This document shows, in pieces, positions 17,490 through 26,229 of a DNA stretch of 64,000 nucleotides. The stretch covers positions 49,080 through 113,079 of the forward strand of contig JAKSDK010000425.1 of NCBI GenBank assembly GCA_022360095.1, read 5' to 3'. Numbering within the stretch: the stretch's first letter is position 1; each line of letters starts with the position of its first letter. The translations under genes and the position numbers were made by a program. The notes under the pieces are model-generated. The model did no database searches. It was not told where the DNA came from and worked only from the letters and a program-made list of their open reading frames with translations. Origin of the DNA: Phycisphaerales bacterium. GTDB lineage: Bacteria > Planctomycetota > Phycisphaerae > UBA1845 > UTPLA1.

Positions 17490-18590
17490 ATGCGAGTAAA
17501 CCTCGACCGAGTTCTGACCAGTCTGACGCTATTCGTCGTTCTTAGTCCACAAGCGCTTGGTCAAGAACAACAGGTATTGAACGATGCCATGGTCGGCCGT
17601 TTTGCCGGATTGGCGCTAAGTTGTATTCACCGGGAGTACCCGAACAAGATCGCTCACGTGTTGAATTCAAACGAGGATGCAAAACCGCCGAGGGAACTTA
17701 CGCCCGTCTTTTACGGTTGCTATGACTGGCACTCCGCGGTTCACGGTCATTGGCTGCTCGTACGCCTTTGTCGAACCTATCCCCGTGCGCCCTTTGCAAC
17801 CGAAGCGAGAAATGCTCTCAGACAAAGCTTCACGCCTGAGAAGGTTGCCGCAGAAGTCGAGTATCTTCAAACCAAGGGCCGGAGAACGTTTGAACGCCCT
17901 TACGGCCTGGCCTTGCTGCTCCAACTTTCGGCGGAGCTTCACGAATGGCACGATTCCGAGGCCAAACTGTGGGCGTCGACCCTGCGACCGTTGGAAAAAG
18001 TCGCGGCGGACCGCTTCAGAACATGGCTCCCCAAACTCACCCACCCCGTCCGAACCGGCGAACACAGTCAGACCGCTTTTGCCTTCGGGCTGGTGCTTGA
18101 CTGGGCGCATTCAAGGAAGGACCAGCCAATGGCCAAACTTGTCGAGCAGCGGGCGCGTGACTATTACCTGAAGGACCGTGGGGCAAACCTTGCGTTTGAG
18201 CCGAGCGGCCAGGACTTCCTTTCGCCGATTCTTGCCGAGGCCGACTTGATGCGGCGGATTCTGAAGCCAAAGGAGTTTGCTGTCTGGCTCCATGCTTTTC
18301 TACCCCACTTGCCACGAGACGGCTCGACCGATTGGATACGGCCGGCCGTTGTGACGGACAAAACCGATGGCAAGCTAGTTCACCTGGACGGTCTCAACCT
18401 CTCGCGCGGGTGGATGCTGGAGGGAATCGCATCAGGACTTCCGCCAGGAGATCCACGAATCTTCAGCTTGACGACCGCTGCCAGAAGACACCGCGAGGCG
18501 GGTTTGAAAGCCGTGAGTGGAGAACATTACGAAGGCGGCCACTGGCTGGGCAGCTTTGCTGTCTACTTGGTCACCAAGCGAGGAATTTGA
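17490..18590 (+). CDS. DUF2891 family exported protein
   Basis: The 366-residue protein starts at ATG 17490, 9 nt after GGAG. A signal peptide (LTLFVVLSPQALGQ) precedes a helical domain with the DUF2891 signatures FYGCYDWHSAVHGHW, EWHDSEAKLW, HSQTAFAFGLVLDWA, and EPSGQDFLSP near the C-terminal half, ending HYEGGHWLGSFAVYL. The conserved His/Asp/Trp pattern suggests a toroidal glycoside-active fold, but no activity is established to my knowledge. Its last base abuts the stop codon of the convergent protease-nuclease gene (18590/18591). Confidence 0.85.
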   Translation: MRVNLDRVLTSLTLFVVLSPQALGQEQQVLNDAMVGRFAGLALSCIHREYPNKIAHVLNSNEDAKPPRELTPVFYGCYDWHSAVHGHWLLVRLCRTYPRAPFATEARNALRQSFTPEKVAAEVEYLQTKGRRTFERPYGLALLLQLSAELHEWHDSEAKLWASTLRPLEKVAADRFRTWLPKLTHPVRTGEHSQTAFAFGLVLDWAHSRKDQPMAKLVEQRARDYYLKDRGANLAFEPSGQDFLSPILAEADLMRRILKPKEFAVWLHAFLPHLPRDGSTDWIRPAVVTDKTDGKLVHLDGLNLSRGWMLEGIASGLPPGDPRIFSLTTAARRHREAGLKAVSGEHYEGGHWLGSFAVYLVTKRGI

Positions 18591-20768
18591 CTACAGTATC
18601 AATTCATCGTGATGACTGACTTCCTTAACACGGGCGCTTTCCAACCCAAACAACTCCTCCGATTCGATCGGGTCAAACGCCGCCAAATCCCCGAAATCAA
18701 AGCCCGTCAATCGAGCGACTTTTGCAACAGTCACTTGAAACGTCTTGTAGGCGCCGTACTGAAATGACTCTTGTGGAAGTTCATCGATCAACGCTGACTG
18801 ACTCAGTAGATACGCAGTTGCAGAGATTTCACCGTCATGTTTCACCATCGCGACAATCTTCCAATATTCGAGCGGCAACTGGATCTCTCGATACGGCGGA
18901 TCGGTGCACTTTAGCACCGGGCCCGTAAAGACCGAGACTCTTAGGTCCCGATTTTTTGCATTTCGAAGAATGTAGTCCTCGAGTCCGCCCCACAACGTGC
19001 CGCTGCAATTGAAACCCTCGTGCTGCGGGCAACAATTGGTCCAGTGAAAGGTGTCATCGTTCGCCGCTTTGGCGATTCGACTGCTCTCGCCCCATGCAGG
19101 ATCTAGTCGCCGCACCCAATGGCTTCGATCCAGCGGATTACGGGCATAGATTTCATGGTCCAACTGCTCGTCGCGCCCGATCCGCGGATCGTGGAACCAA
19201 CGATCTCGCTCACGACGAATGGGTTGATCCTGACGTCCATCAATATTGACCGCGGTCAGCCACGCCAGCCGCCTGCTTCGATTCATCACGACGCTGAAGT
19301 GGTGATATGGAAGCACATGACTTTCGCCGTTATCCGCTTGGCGATTGACGGCCGTGTTCGCAAGTTGCTCACGAGTGAGTTTCGGCAATGGGACTTCTCG
19401 GTCGTGCCTGCCGAGAAATTCAGGCTCGTAGCCCATTCGGCTTGAATAGTCCGGGTCGATGCTAACGGCTTCAAACTCGAAATCACTTTCGTCATCTTCG
19501 TCCCCACCGGCAATGCGATCATCGCCGTCCTCAGCAAGGACCGCGCGAGATTGGGTTTCCGGTCTAAAGGATTCATCAGACATCAGTTTGGGAGTTCCAA
19601 AGCTCACCCTGACTTGCAAAGGGACCGTTAAATTGGCAGCCCCAGGATCGTTCTGAAACTGCGAACTCTCGGACGGTTGAGTGACGGATGGCAAACATGA
19701 TGGCGCTCTTGCGGCAGCTTCCATCGGATGTGGCGGTGTTTTTTCAAGAAGGTCTCGACGAAACGGCTCCCAAGCAAGCGGGATGGACGCGTCTCGAATG
19801 GATCTCACGATGCTGCTTACACGAATCCCTTCATTGGCAATCCAGTCTATCAGGTCCGGGTCCATCCCTTGTTGCCAAGTGGAACCGCCTTTCGTAAGAA
19901 TATGGCCGCCTTCCTTTCGAGGCACTCCCGAATGATGAAGCGCGACGACCTCCCATTGGTCGTTATAAACCGGCGAGCCGGACGAACAGGGCTCAGTGTC
20001 CGTGACATAATGGCCGAAGTCCTCAAACAGATCGATGAGCTCGTTTGAACGGAGTACAATTTGCTTCGCTTCGCCTCTGGGGTGTTGAATAATGTTGAGG
20101 GAGTCGCCCAGAAGCGCCTTGCCTTGTTCTCCTACAAGCCGGCTCCAGCCGTAGCGAGCGACGTCGATGTGGTTCACGGACTTCTCGGCGACAGCCACGA
20201 GGGTGAAATCCAAGTCCGGGTCGGTGATAAAAAACGATTCCGGTTTCAGCGCAAAGGGGACGACCGGGAGCAATCGACCGTTACGGTCGTATTGATAGTC
20301 AAACTCGACCTCACTATGCCGTGCCATCTGCTTGTTTTTGAGCACGTGATTGTTTGTCAATAGCAACCTTTCGGACACCATGAACCCGGTGCCGAAGCCG
20401 GCGGCTCGACCAGGACGAGCCCTGATTTGTACGCGTCCTACAAAACGCGATACGGCCAACGCCATCTCCAGAAAATCGATTCCAAGAAAGTCGTCTTTTC
20501 CAATAACACGCTCGAACCCGATGGATTCAACCAGATGAGATGATCGACGAAATTCGCCGACGTTGTAAGCCGCTTTGACGTCGTGCGCGCCGACGGCTTG
20601 TTGACTTGCCAGCGACGACAGCCGTCGCATGCGCTTGGTAATTCGCTCTTGCGATTCGATGTCTGCAATTCGCCCAGTGCGGATTCTCTGTTGATTCAAC
20701 TCCCGCTTCTCTTGACGAATGTGCCACCGCCTTGCCGCGGCCTCCACGATATGGAAATCGATCTTCAT
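18591..20768 (-). CDS. Trypsin-like protease fused to DNA/RNA non-specific endonuclease
   Basis: The 725-residue protein has no signal peptide, so it is predicted to be cytoplasmic. Residues 1-60 are a charged helical leader. Residues 105-325 are a trypsin-like fold with His141 (TNNHV), Asp187 (DPDLDFTLVAV) and Ser264 (CSSGSPVY). Residues 340-470 are an acidic, low-complexity linker. Residues 480-700 are a NUC-type nuclease. Its catalytic signature LDRSHWVRRLDPAWG has His550 in the DRGH-type position, with Ser in place of Gly. The metal Asn is Asn578 in TNCCPQ. Tying a protease to a nuclease in one chain suggests that proteolysis controls nuclease activity, as in cell-suicide or antiphage effectors; that is inference. 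It is divergent from the ECF sigma factor at 21181, 412 bp away. Confidence 0.88.
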   Translation of the reverse strand: MKIDFHIVEAAARRWHIRQEKRELNQQRIRTGRIADIESQERITKRMRRLSSLASQQAVGAHDVKAAYNVGEFRRSSHLVESIGFERVIGKDDFLGIDFLEMALAVSRFVGRVQIRARPGRAAGFGTGFMVSERLLLTNNHVLKNKQMARHSEVEFDYQYDRNGRLLPVVPFALKPESFFITDPDLDFTLVAVAEKSVNHIDVARYGWSRLVGEQGKALLGDSLNIIQHPRGEAKQIVLRSNELIDLFEDFGHYVTDTEPCSSGSPVYNDQWEVVALHHSGVPRKEGGHILTKGGSTWQQGMDPDLIDWIANEGIRVSSIVRSIRDASIPLAWEPFRRDLLEKTPPHPMEAAARAPSCLPSVTQPSESSQFQNDPGAANLTVPLQVRVSFGTPKLMSDESFRPETQSRAVLAEDGDDRIAGGDEDDESDFEFEAVSIDPDYSSRMGYEPEFLGRHDREVPLPKLTREQLANTAVNRQADNGESHVLPYHHFSVVMNRSRRLAWLTAVNIDGRQDQPIRRERDRWFHDPRIGRDEQLDHEIYARNPLDRSHWVRRLDPAWGESSRIAKAANDDTFHWTNCCPQHEGFNCSGTLWGGLEDYILRNAKNRDLRVSVFTGPVLKCTDPPYREIQLPLEYWKIVAMVKHDGEISATAYLLSQSALIDELPQESFQYGAYKTFQVTVAKVARLTGFDFGDLAAFDPIESEELFGLESARVKEVSHHDELIL

Positions 20769-21180
20769 TCCAGTCCCCTCGCAACCCTAATGACATGTCA
20801 CGTCGAGGCCGACTGCACTGTTTTCTCAGATAATTTCGGGGTTACGCCCCTCATGCCCATAGCGCAAAAACGCCATTTCCTAACATGGCTGACATACGCG
20901 CACTCGGAACTGGACCACTCCTCTTCAATCGGCGCAACACACCATCACACCAACTGAGCAGCCACCCTAGGAATGAGTTCATAACTCTTTGATTGTTATT
21001 CGCTTATAAGTGCACCAAATTTCTTCATTAGTGGACCCTCAAAGAGAGAATGGCAAACCGCTGAAAATATTTGGCGTTACTTTTCACTTCTTTGCGATCT
21101 CTTGAACTGCTAACATATTGACAGACGCAGTTTGCCTAAAGAATGGCTTCGAAATCCCGGAAATATTTGAGGTATTGAGC
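20769..21180. other. Intergenic region between nuclease fusion and sigma factor genes
   Basis: No gene is supported. The region separates two divergent transcription units and must hold both promoters. A TTGACA at 21118-21123 coincides with an alternative TTG start for the sigma gene, but no well-spaced -10 follows. I see no terminators or strong repeats. Confidence 0.4.
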
Positions 21181-21789
21181 ATGAAGCGAGATGAAGAGAT
21201 CAAGTCGCTCCTTCATCAATTTAATTCGGGTGACTATGGCGCGTGTCATCGCCTCACGGAACTCGTACTCCCCGAAATAAAAATACTAGCGCATAGTCTG
21301 CTTCGTCGTGAGAACAAGAAAAATCAACATCAAACGACTTCCCTTGTGAATGCGACTTTTGTTAGTATCTTCAGCAGGAAGAGAGTACTGCCTGCGGAAA
21401 GGCGTCTGTTGCTCGCATATTTTGCCACATCCATGAAGAACATCGTGTTTTCTTTGAGACGACGGCAACGCGCTCAAAAAAGAGGTGGAGACAAAATTCC
21501 CTTCTCCTTGGGAGAAAACGACCAATTGAAGGAAGCCGTATTATCGGATCGCCATCTCGATGACCAACTGGACCTTGAAGATGCACTGGAGAAATTGCGT
21601 GTAACCTATCCGTGCGCATATGACGTCGTTATGTTTCGATACTTCATGCGTATGACCTTTGAGGAAATTTCAAATACGCTGGAGAAGGACGCAAAAGAAA
21701 TAAGACGAACATGGCAATTTGGAAAGGCCTTCTTGAGAAGGATATTGAGCGAGAACAATCTCAATGGGAGCAATAAACGACCGAATTAA
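21181..21789 (+). CDS. ECF-type RNA polymerase sigma factor (planctomycete kinase-linked type)
   Basis: About 202 residues from ATG 21181, with TGAGG upstream; a TTG at 21118 would add 21 residues. Region 2 is HQTTSLVNATFVSIFSRKR...YFATSMKNIVFSLRRRQRA. Region 4 is AYDVVMFRYFMRMTFEEISNTLEKDAKEIRRTWQ. The HQTTSLV/HEAY-like block is typical of the ECF_sub family found in planctomycetes. It overlaps the next gene, a Ser/Thr kinase, by 26 nt, indicating translational coupling. In such pairs the kinase is thought to control the sigma factor. Targets are unknown; the divergent protease-nuclease gene is one candidate. Confidence 0.87.
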   Translation: MKRDEEIKSLLHQFNSGDYGACHRLTELVLPEIKILAHSLLRRENKKNQHQTTSLVNATFVSIFSRKRVLPAERRLLLAYFATSMKNIVFSLRRRQRAQKRGGDKIPFSLGENDQLKEAVLSDRHLDDQLDLEDALEKLRVTYPCAYDVVMFRYFMRMTFEEISNTLEKDAKEIRRTWQFGKAFLRRILSENNLNGSNKRPN

Positions 21790-24559
21790 AGAACTCTTCT
21801 TCGCCGCACTTGATTCGAGCGACGGCAACCGTGACGTATTATTGAAAACCTCACACGCGGACGACTTACAACTCTGTGACGAAGTTCAGTTGCTGATCAA
21901 GGCACATGACCAGTCCGAGGATTTTCTCGAAACGTCTCCTTTTCTTGATATCGATGTTGAGATTGACGAAAACGTCGAGGAGTCATCGTTGCATTCCATC
22001 CCATCCCCGGACGGACGCCGCCTCGGCGCATACCGACTGATCATGAAAATCGGCGAAGGCGGTTCGGGATCCGTCTTTCTCGCCGAGCAGGACAATCCCT
22101 CTCGCTTAGTCGCTGTCAAGATTCTGAAAAACGTGGCGGCGTCGTCCGAACAACGCTACCGATTTGAATACGAGTCGAAAATCCTGGGCCGCCTGAGGCA
22201 CCCGGGAATTGCGCAGATTTATGAGGCCGGAGTACTGAAGTCGGAATTGGGAGATCAACCCTACTTCAGCATGGAGTACATCTCGGGGACTCCGGTCAAG
22301 ACCTATGTCGGACAAAAGCAACTCGAGATGCGGGATCGAATCGCACTGTTGAAGGAAATCGCCGAAGCGGTTCACCACGCCCACCGCAAAGGAATCATTC
22401 ATCGTGATCTCAAACCATCCAATGTGCTTGTCGACGAGACCGGCCACGCGAAAATCCTTGATTTCGGAATCGCACGGGCCGTGGAAGAGGAGGATGCCGT
22501 CCGCGAGCACTGCACAAACACCGGGCAGATCATCGGCACGATTCCATACCTCAGCCCTGAGCAATGCAATGTGGACCCGGATGGACTGGATATTCGAACC
22601 GACGTCTATGCACTAGGCGTCATGGGTTATGAGCTGATGGCAGGTCACGAACCGTACAAGATCCAAGGTCTCCCCATCCTCGAACAGTTACGAATCATTC
22701 AAGAACAGGAACCGGTCCCGCTTGGGCGAGTCGATCGCGCCTATCGCGGCGATCTCGAGACCCTCATCGGAAAAGCTCTATCGAAAGATAAATCCCGACG
22801 CTATCAGTCTGCAGGTGAATTCGCCGACGACCTGGGCCGATATCTCGACGGCGAAGCCATCGAAGCGCGTTCGGACAGCAAGCTCTATCTTTTGGGAAAG
22901 ATGATACGCAAATACCGCGTCCACAGCGCAATCGCCGCGATACTGCTTATCGTCATTCTCACATCGTCCATCCTCGTGTCGCTTTTTTGGGTACAAGCGA
23001 GCAAGCAACGCATGAATGCACGCGCGGCCGTATCTCTGACCAATTCGACCTTGAGTACGGTAATTCAGCAGTTCGAAGACGCCGTCCGCCCGCTGGCCGG
23101 AGGCATGCATGTTTCCGATTTTGTCCTGGCATTGGTTGCCGACGACTTGGAAAAACTCCGGCCACTCGTCGAGTCGGACAAAGCTTTGGCAGAGGTGCTG
23201 ATGACGCTCCGAGAGAAGCAGGGCGATATCGCATATCTCCGAGGCAAGCATGCCGAAGCTGCGAAACACTATCGCGCCTTTCTTCAAATTAGTCAGGAGC
23301 GTTCAGATAACGCGGAGGACAACGAGAAGAGCGATCATCGCCTAAACGTGGCCCGTGCTCATCGCAAACTCGGCTTGGTTTCCCAGGATCCGAAACAACA
23401 ATATGAGAAAGCAATCGAACTTTGTGAACTGGAAATCGATCGCGACTCCGACTCTCTTGTGGCAAAATATGAACTTGCCAAGGCCAATCTTGATTTTGCT
23501 CATAGCCTTTTCCGCGCCAGCTCTTATTTGGAGGCCGCCAATCACGTCGATGCGGCCATTTCAATTTTCGAGCCGGCACACGAAGAGAGAAAAAAAGATT
23601 ACCGTTGGACGAGACTTCAAACGGAAGCCTATGCGCTCAAGGGAAGAAATTTGCTCGCACTCGGCGGAAAAGATTTCTCGCGGGAATCTCTAGAATCTCT
23701 CAAGAAGTCTCTCAAAATCGGGGAATCTTTTATCGCGGAAAATCCTGCAAACACGGAACTCCGTTTTTCCTCCATGAAGACGTACGTAAAGCTAGGCATT
23801 GTCTCTTTTGAAGGCGGGAGTCTTAGGGATGCTCAAGATAACTTTGGTAAGGCCATCGAAGTTGGGGAGTATCTGACCAAGGTTGATCCGTCCGTCATAA
23901 AATGGCGTGATCAGCTACGTGCCGCCCATCATGAACTGGCTCGTGTTTTTTGCGAGCTGGATGAACTCTCGAAGGCACAAGAACATTGCGATGCCGCCCT
24001 TACTCTGGCAGAAGAACTTGTCAAAGTCGAACATGAAAACACGACATGGCGGCGGAATCATGCACTGTCCAAACTGATGCTGGGTTTTGTACTCGTGAAG
24101 AAAGAAGATTGGCAAGAAGCGTTCGATTCGCTCGAGGACGCGAAAACGACTCTTCAAGATCTATTGGACGTGGATTCAGAAAACACGGCCTTAAAAAGCA
24201 ACCTGGCGGAAGCCCTTGTGAATCTTGGTAAATGTTCCCGCAAGCTGGGTCAAAGAGACACTTCCTTGGAGTATTACACAAAAACCCGCGAAATCTGCGA
24301 GGCGCTTCATAAAGAACAGCCGGACGTCCCGAAGCGCATCCTTGATCTTGTTCAATCGAAGACCAAACTCGCGACCTGGCATTTCATCCAGGAAACTCCC
24401 GAGGACAATCAGGCTGCCGAGGACCTGCTCAACGAAGCCAAGGACTTACTCCTTGAGAAACAAGCGTCGGGCAAGCTAGCCGGTCACAAGCGAAGATTTG
24501 ATAAGACGTTGAAACACATCAACACCGAACTGGAGAGAATTGATAAAACCAAGAAATGA
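21764..24559 (+). CDS. Membrane Ser/Thr protein kinase with TPR-type C-terminal domain
   Basis: The 931-residue protein has an 85-residue helical N-terminus. A Hanks-type kinase domain covers about 88-370, with glycine loop GEGGSGSV, VAVKIL lysine, HRDLKPSN catalytic loop, LDFGIA for DFG, and YLSPEQ for APE. One membrane helix lies near 388-410 (AIAAILLIVILTSSILVSLF). About 500 residues of TPR-like repeats follow (e.g. GKHAEAAKHYRAFLQISQE, SKAQEHCDAALTLAEELVKV). The kinase is cytoplasmic and the TPR part is on the other side of the membrane, probably a sensor or partner-binding platform. It is coupled to the upstream sigma factor. All kinase motifs look functional. Confidence 0.93.
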   Translation: MGAINDRIKELFFAALDSSDGNRDVLLKTSHADDLQLCDEVQLLIKAHDQSEDFLETSPFLDIDVEIDENVEESSLHSIPSPDGRRLGAYRLIMKIGEGGSGSVFLAEQDNPSRLVAVKILKNVAASSEQRYRFEYESKILGRLRHPGIAQIYEAGVLKSELGDQPYFSMEYISGTPVKTYVGQKQLEMRDRIALLKEIAEAVHHAHRKGIIHRDLKPSNVLVDETGHAKILDFGIARAVEEEDAVREHCTNTGQIIGTIPYLSPEQCNVDPDGLDIRTDVYALGVMGYELMAGHEPYKIQGLPILEQLRIIQEQEPVPLGRVDRAYRGDLETLIGKALSKDKSRRYQSAGEFADDLGRYLDGEAIEARSDSKLYLLGKMIRKYRVHSAIAAILLIVILTSSILVSLFWVQASKQRMNARAAVSLTNSTLSTVIQQFEDAVRPLAGGMHVSDFVLALVADDLEKLRPLVESDKALAEVLMTLREKQGDIAYLRGKHAEAAKHYRAFLQISQERSDNAEDNEKSDHRLNVARAHRKLGLVSQDPKQQYEKAIELCELEIDRDSDSLVAKYELAKANLDFAHSLFRASSYLEAANHVDAAISIFEPAHEERKKDYRWTRLQTEAYALKGRNLLALGGKDFSRESLESLKKSLKIGESFIAENPANTELRFSSMKTYVKLGIVSFEGGSLRDAQDNFGKAIEVGEYLTKVDPSVIKWRDQLRAAHHELARVFCELDELSKAQEHCDAALTLAEELVKVEHENTTWRRNHALSKLMLGFVLVKKEDWQEAFDSLEDAKTTLQDLLDVDSENTALKSNLAEALVNLGKCSRKLGQRDTSLEYYTKTREICEALHKEQPDVPKRILDLVQSKTKLATWHFIQETPEDNQAAEDLLNEAKDLLLEKQASGKLAGHKRRFDKTLKHINTELERIDKTKK

Positions 24560-24561
24560 AA

Positions 24562-24604
24562 CAAGGCCGGCGAAGCCTCAAGTATGAGTGCTCCGCCGAC
24601 CTTG
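24562..24604. terminator. Stem-loop between convergent genes
   Basis: CAAGGCCGGCG (24562-24572) pairs with CGCCGACCTTG (24594-24604), an 11-bp stem with one G-T pair. On the minus strand it is followed by TTTCATTT, and on the plus strand only by a weak AT tract. It lies between a kinase gene and a convergent exported-protein gene and could serve both. Confidence 0.5.
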
Positions 24605-24638
24605 CGAAAATTCATGCTATTCTGTTAGAGGCGAGGAC

Positions 24639-25190
24639 TTATTCTCCTGAGCCGGGGGGTTCATCCAACTCCGCCGGCTCGTCCTCGCCCTCTTCCTCGG
24701 GATCGACCTTCCCGACAATATGAAAGAGGTAGTCAAGGGCGACCGTGATGGTGTATGGCGCTCCTCCAGGCGGCTCTGTATACACCTGGCCCTCGAAGGA
24801 AAAATCGAGATCGTCGATATTGGGGCTCTGTGATGTCGCACAGCCTTCCAACAGCGGCGGCATATCGAACTCCTCGATCTCAGGCTTTTCCGTGTCGGCG
24901 TGGTCCACCCACCATCTGCCGTCCGGCGTGTTCACGGTGGGGTTGAGTTCCTCCCATTCGTCGATCTTCGAGCCGTGTTGGCGGAACTCCATCTTCTCGA
25001 TGGACCATTCGACGCTACCGTTGTCGACGCTGACTGCCTTTAAATCGATCTGTACGGTGAACACAACCTGTGTTCCGTCATAGATCTTGTATTCCAGACT
25101 CTGATCATCGGGCAGCGCCAGAGCAACATTGGCACAAACGGATGAAAAGCTAACGGCCAAAGCGGCCACAAGAGAGTTTCTGCGGTACAT
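24639..25190 (-). CDS. Exported hypothetical protein with acidic C-terminus
   Basis: The start ATG 25190 has AAGGATG 7 nt upstream; the longer frame to 25262 lacks a signal. Signal peptide: SLVAALAVSFSSVCANVALA. The mature 160 residues are beta-rich (LEYKIYDGTQVVFTVQIDLKAV, GSVEWSIEKMEF) and resemble small planctomycete secreted proteins with a single sandwich domain. The end is very acidic and Pro-rich (DPEEEGEDEPAELDEPPG). The function is not recognised. Confidence 0.7.
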   Translation of the reverse strand: MYRRNSLVAALAVSFSSVCANVALALPDDQSLEYKIYDGTQVVFTVQIDLKAVSVDNGSVEWSIEKMEFRQHGSKIDEWEELNPTVNTPDGRWWVDHADTEKPEIEEFDMPPLLEGCATSQSPNIDDLDFSFEGQVYTEPPGGAPYTITVALDYLFHIVGKVDPEEEGEDEPAELDEPPGSGE

Positions 25191-25674
25191 TGTACACACA
25201 TCCTTTTCAGTTGGTTTCGAGCGGCCCCTGAGCGCGCGGAATCTCCGTAAGCTGCTGCGCATCAGCTTTGCGAGGCGGCGATCGGTTGTGCTCGAAGGGG
25301 TTAAATGTGGGAGACGCTACACACGTCGCCCGTCACAAAAGCCCACGTGGGTGTGTGAGTCCGTTGCGTCGCGATCAACAATTCAGGCCGCTAACCGTGA
25401 ATCGCAGCCGGGATTGTTCCGCGTGAGATCAGTTTTTTTTCAGCGTTTCATTCCATTGGGTAGTTGTGTAAATCAAGAGATCTCAGTGTCTTGTTGTTCA
25501 TCTGATTGATGAGCACGATGAAAATCAGAGATTTTCCCGTCCAAACGTCAAAAAAACGGGCACAAAGGGGCCATTTTTGCGTCTGTTTCTACGGGGCATT
25601 GCGTCTAAAAGTAACATGCGTAAGTAAAGCGAAGAATCCTTAATATCTCTTGGATTTTTTTCTCGGAGAAAGCC
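25191..25674. other. Intergenic region upstream of the second sigma factor
   Basis: No gene, RNA or repeat is seen. It lies between divergent genes and should contain both promoters. The last part is T-rich (TTGGATTTTTTTCTCGGAGA) and includes the GGAGA ribosome site for the gene at 25675. Confidence 0.4.
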
Positions 25675-26229
25675 ATGGCCGTTCAACCACAAACAGATAT
25701 CACGACCATTCTCGGGGACATTCGCGACGGGAAAGATGATGCGGAACACAAGCTCTACGATGTGGTTTACGATGAGCTTCACAAGGTTGCTGCCAAGCTG
25801 ATGAAAAGGGAGAAACCCGGCCATATCCTTCAGACCACGGCGCTGATCCACGAGGCGTACTTTCGTTTGACCCCAAAAACGTTCAAGAATGCGACAAACC
25901 GAAGATACTTCTACGGCGCTGTGATGAAGGCCATGCGACGGATTCTGATCGAGTACAGCCGGAAAAAGCCGAGCGCCATAACGTTGCCCGACGAATTGGC
26001 TGGCCCCATGCGAGGGAACGACGGGGCTGTCGAGCTGTTGGACGTCTCCCTTAAGGAATTGGAAAAACTCAACGAACGACTTGCTCGTGTAACCGAACTC
26101 CGCTTCCTGGGAAGATTACCAATCAAGGAGGTGGCCGACCAGCTTGACGTCTCGGTCGGCACGATTGAAAAGGATCTTCGTTTTATTCGAGCTTGGCTTT
26201 TTGATAAATTAAAAAGAGAAAGTAAATGA
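25675..26229 (+). CDS. ECF-type RNA polymerase sigma factor, second copy
   Basis: The 184-residue protein has region 2 with the family block HILQTTALIHEAYFRL and YFYGAVMKAMRRILIEYSRKK. The region 4 helix-turn-helix reads LRFLGRLPIKEVADQLDVSVGTIEKDLRFIRAWL. GGAGA precedes ATG 25675. The stop overlaps the next kinase start by 4 nt (ATGA), so the pair is coupled. It is clearly of the same family as the 21181-21789 sigma factor but is not a recent duplicate. Confidence 0.93.
   Translation: MAVQPQTDITTILGDIRDGKDDAEHKLYDVVYDELHKVAAKLMKREKPGHILQTTALIHEAYFRLTPKTFKNATNRRYFYGAVMKAMRRILIEYSRKKPSAITLPDELAGPMRGNDGAVELLDVSLKELEKLNERLARVTELRFLGRLPIKEVADQLDVSVGTIEKDLRFIRAWLFDKLKRESK

Noticed and set aside
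21118..21180. TTG start for the first sigma factor
   Set aside because: No ribosome site and the added residues match nothing in the family; ATG 21181 is preferred.
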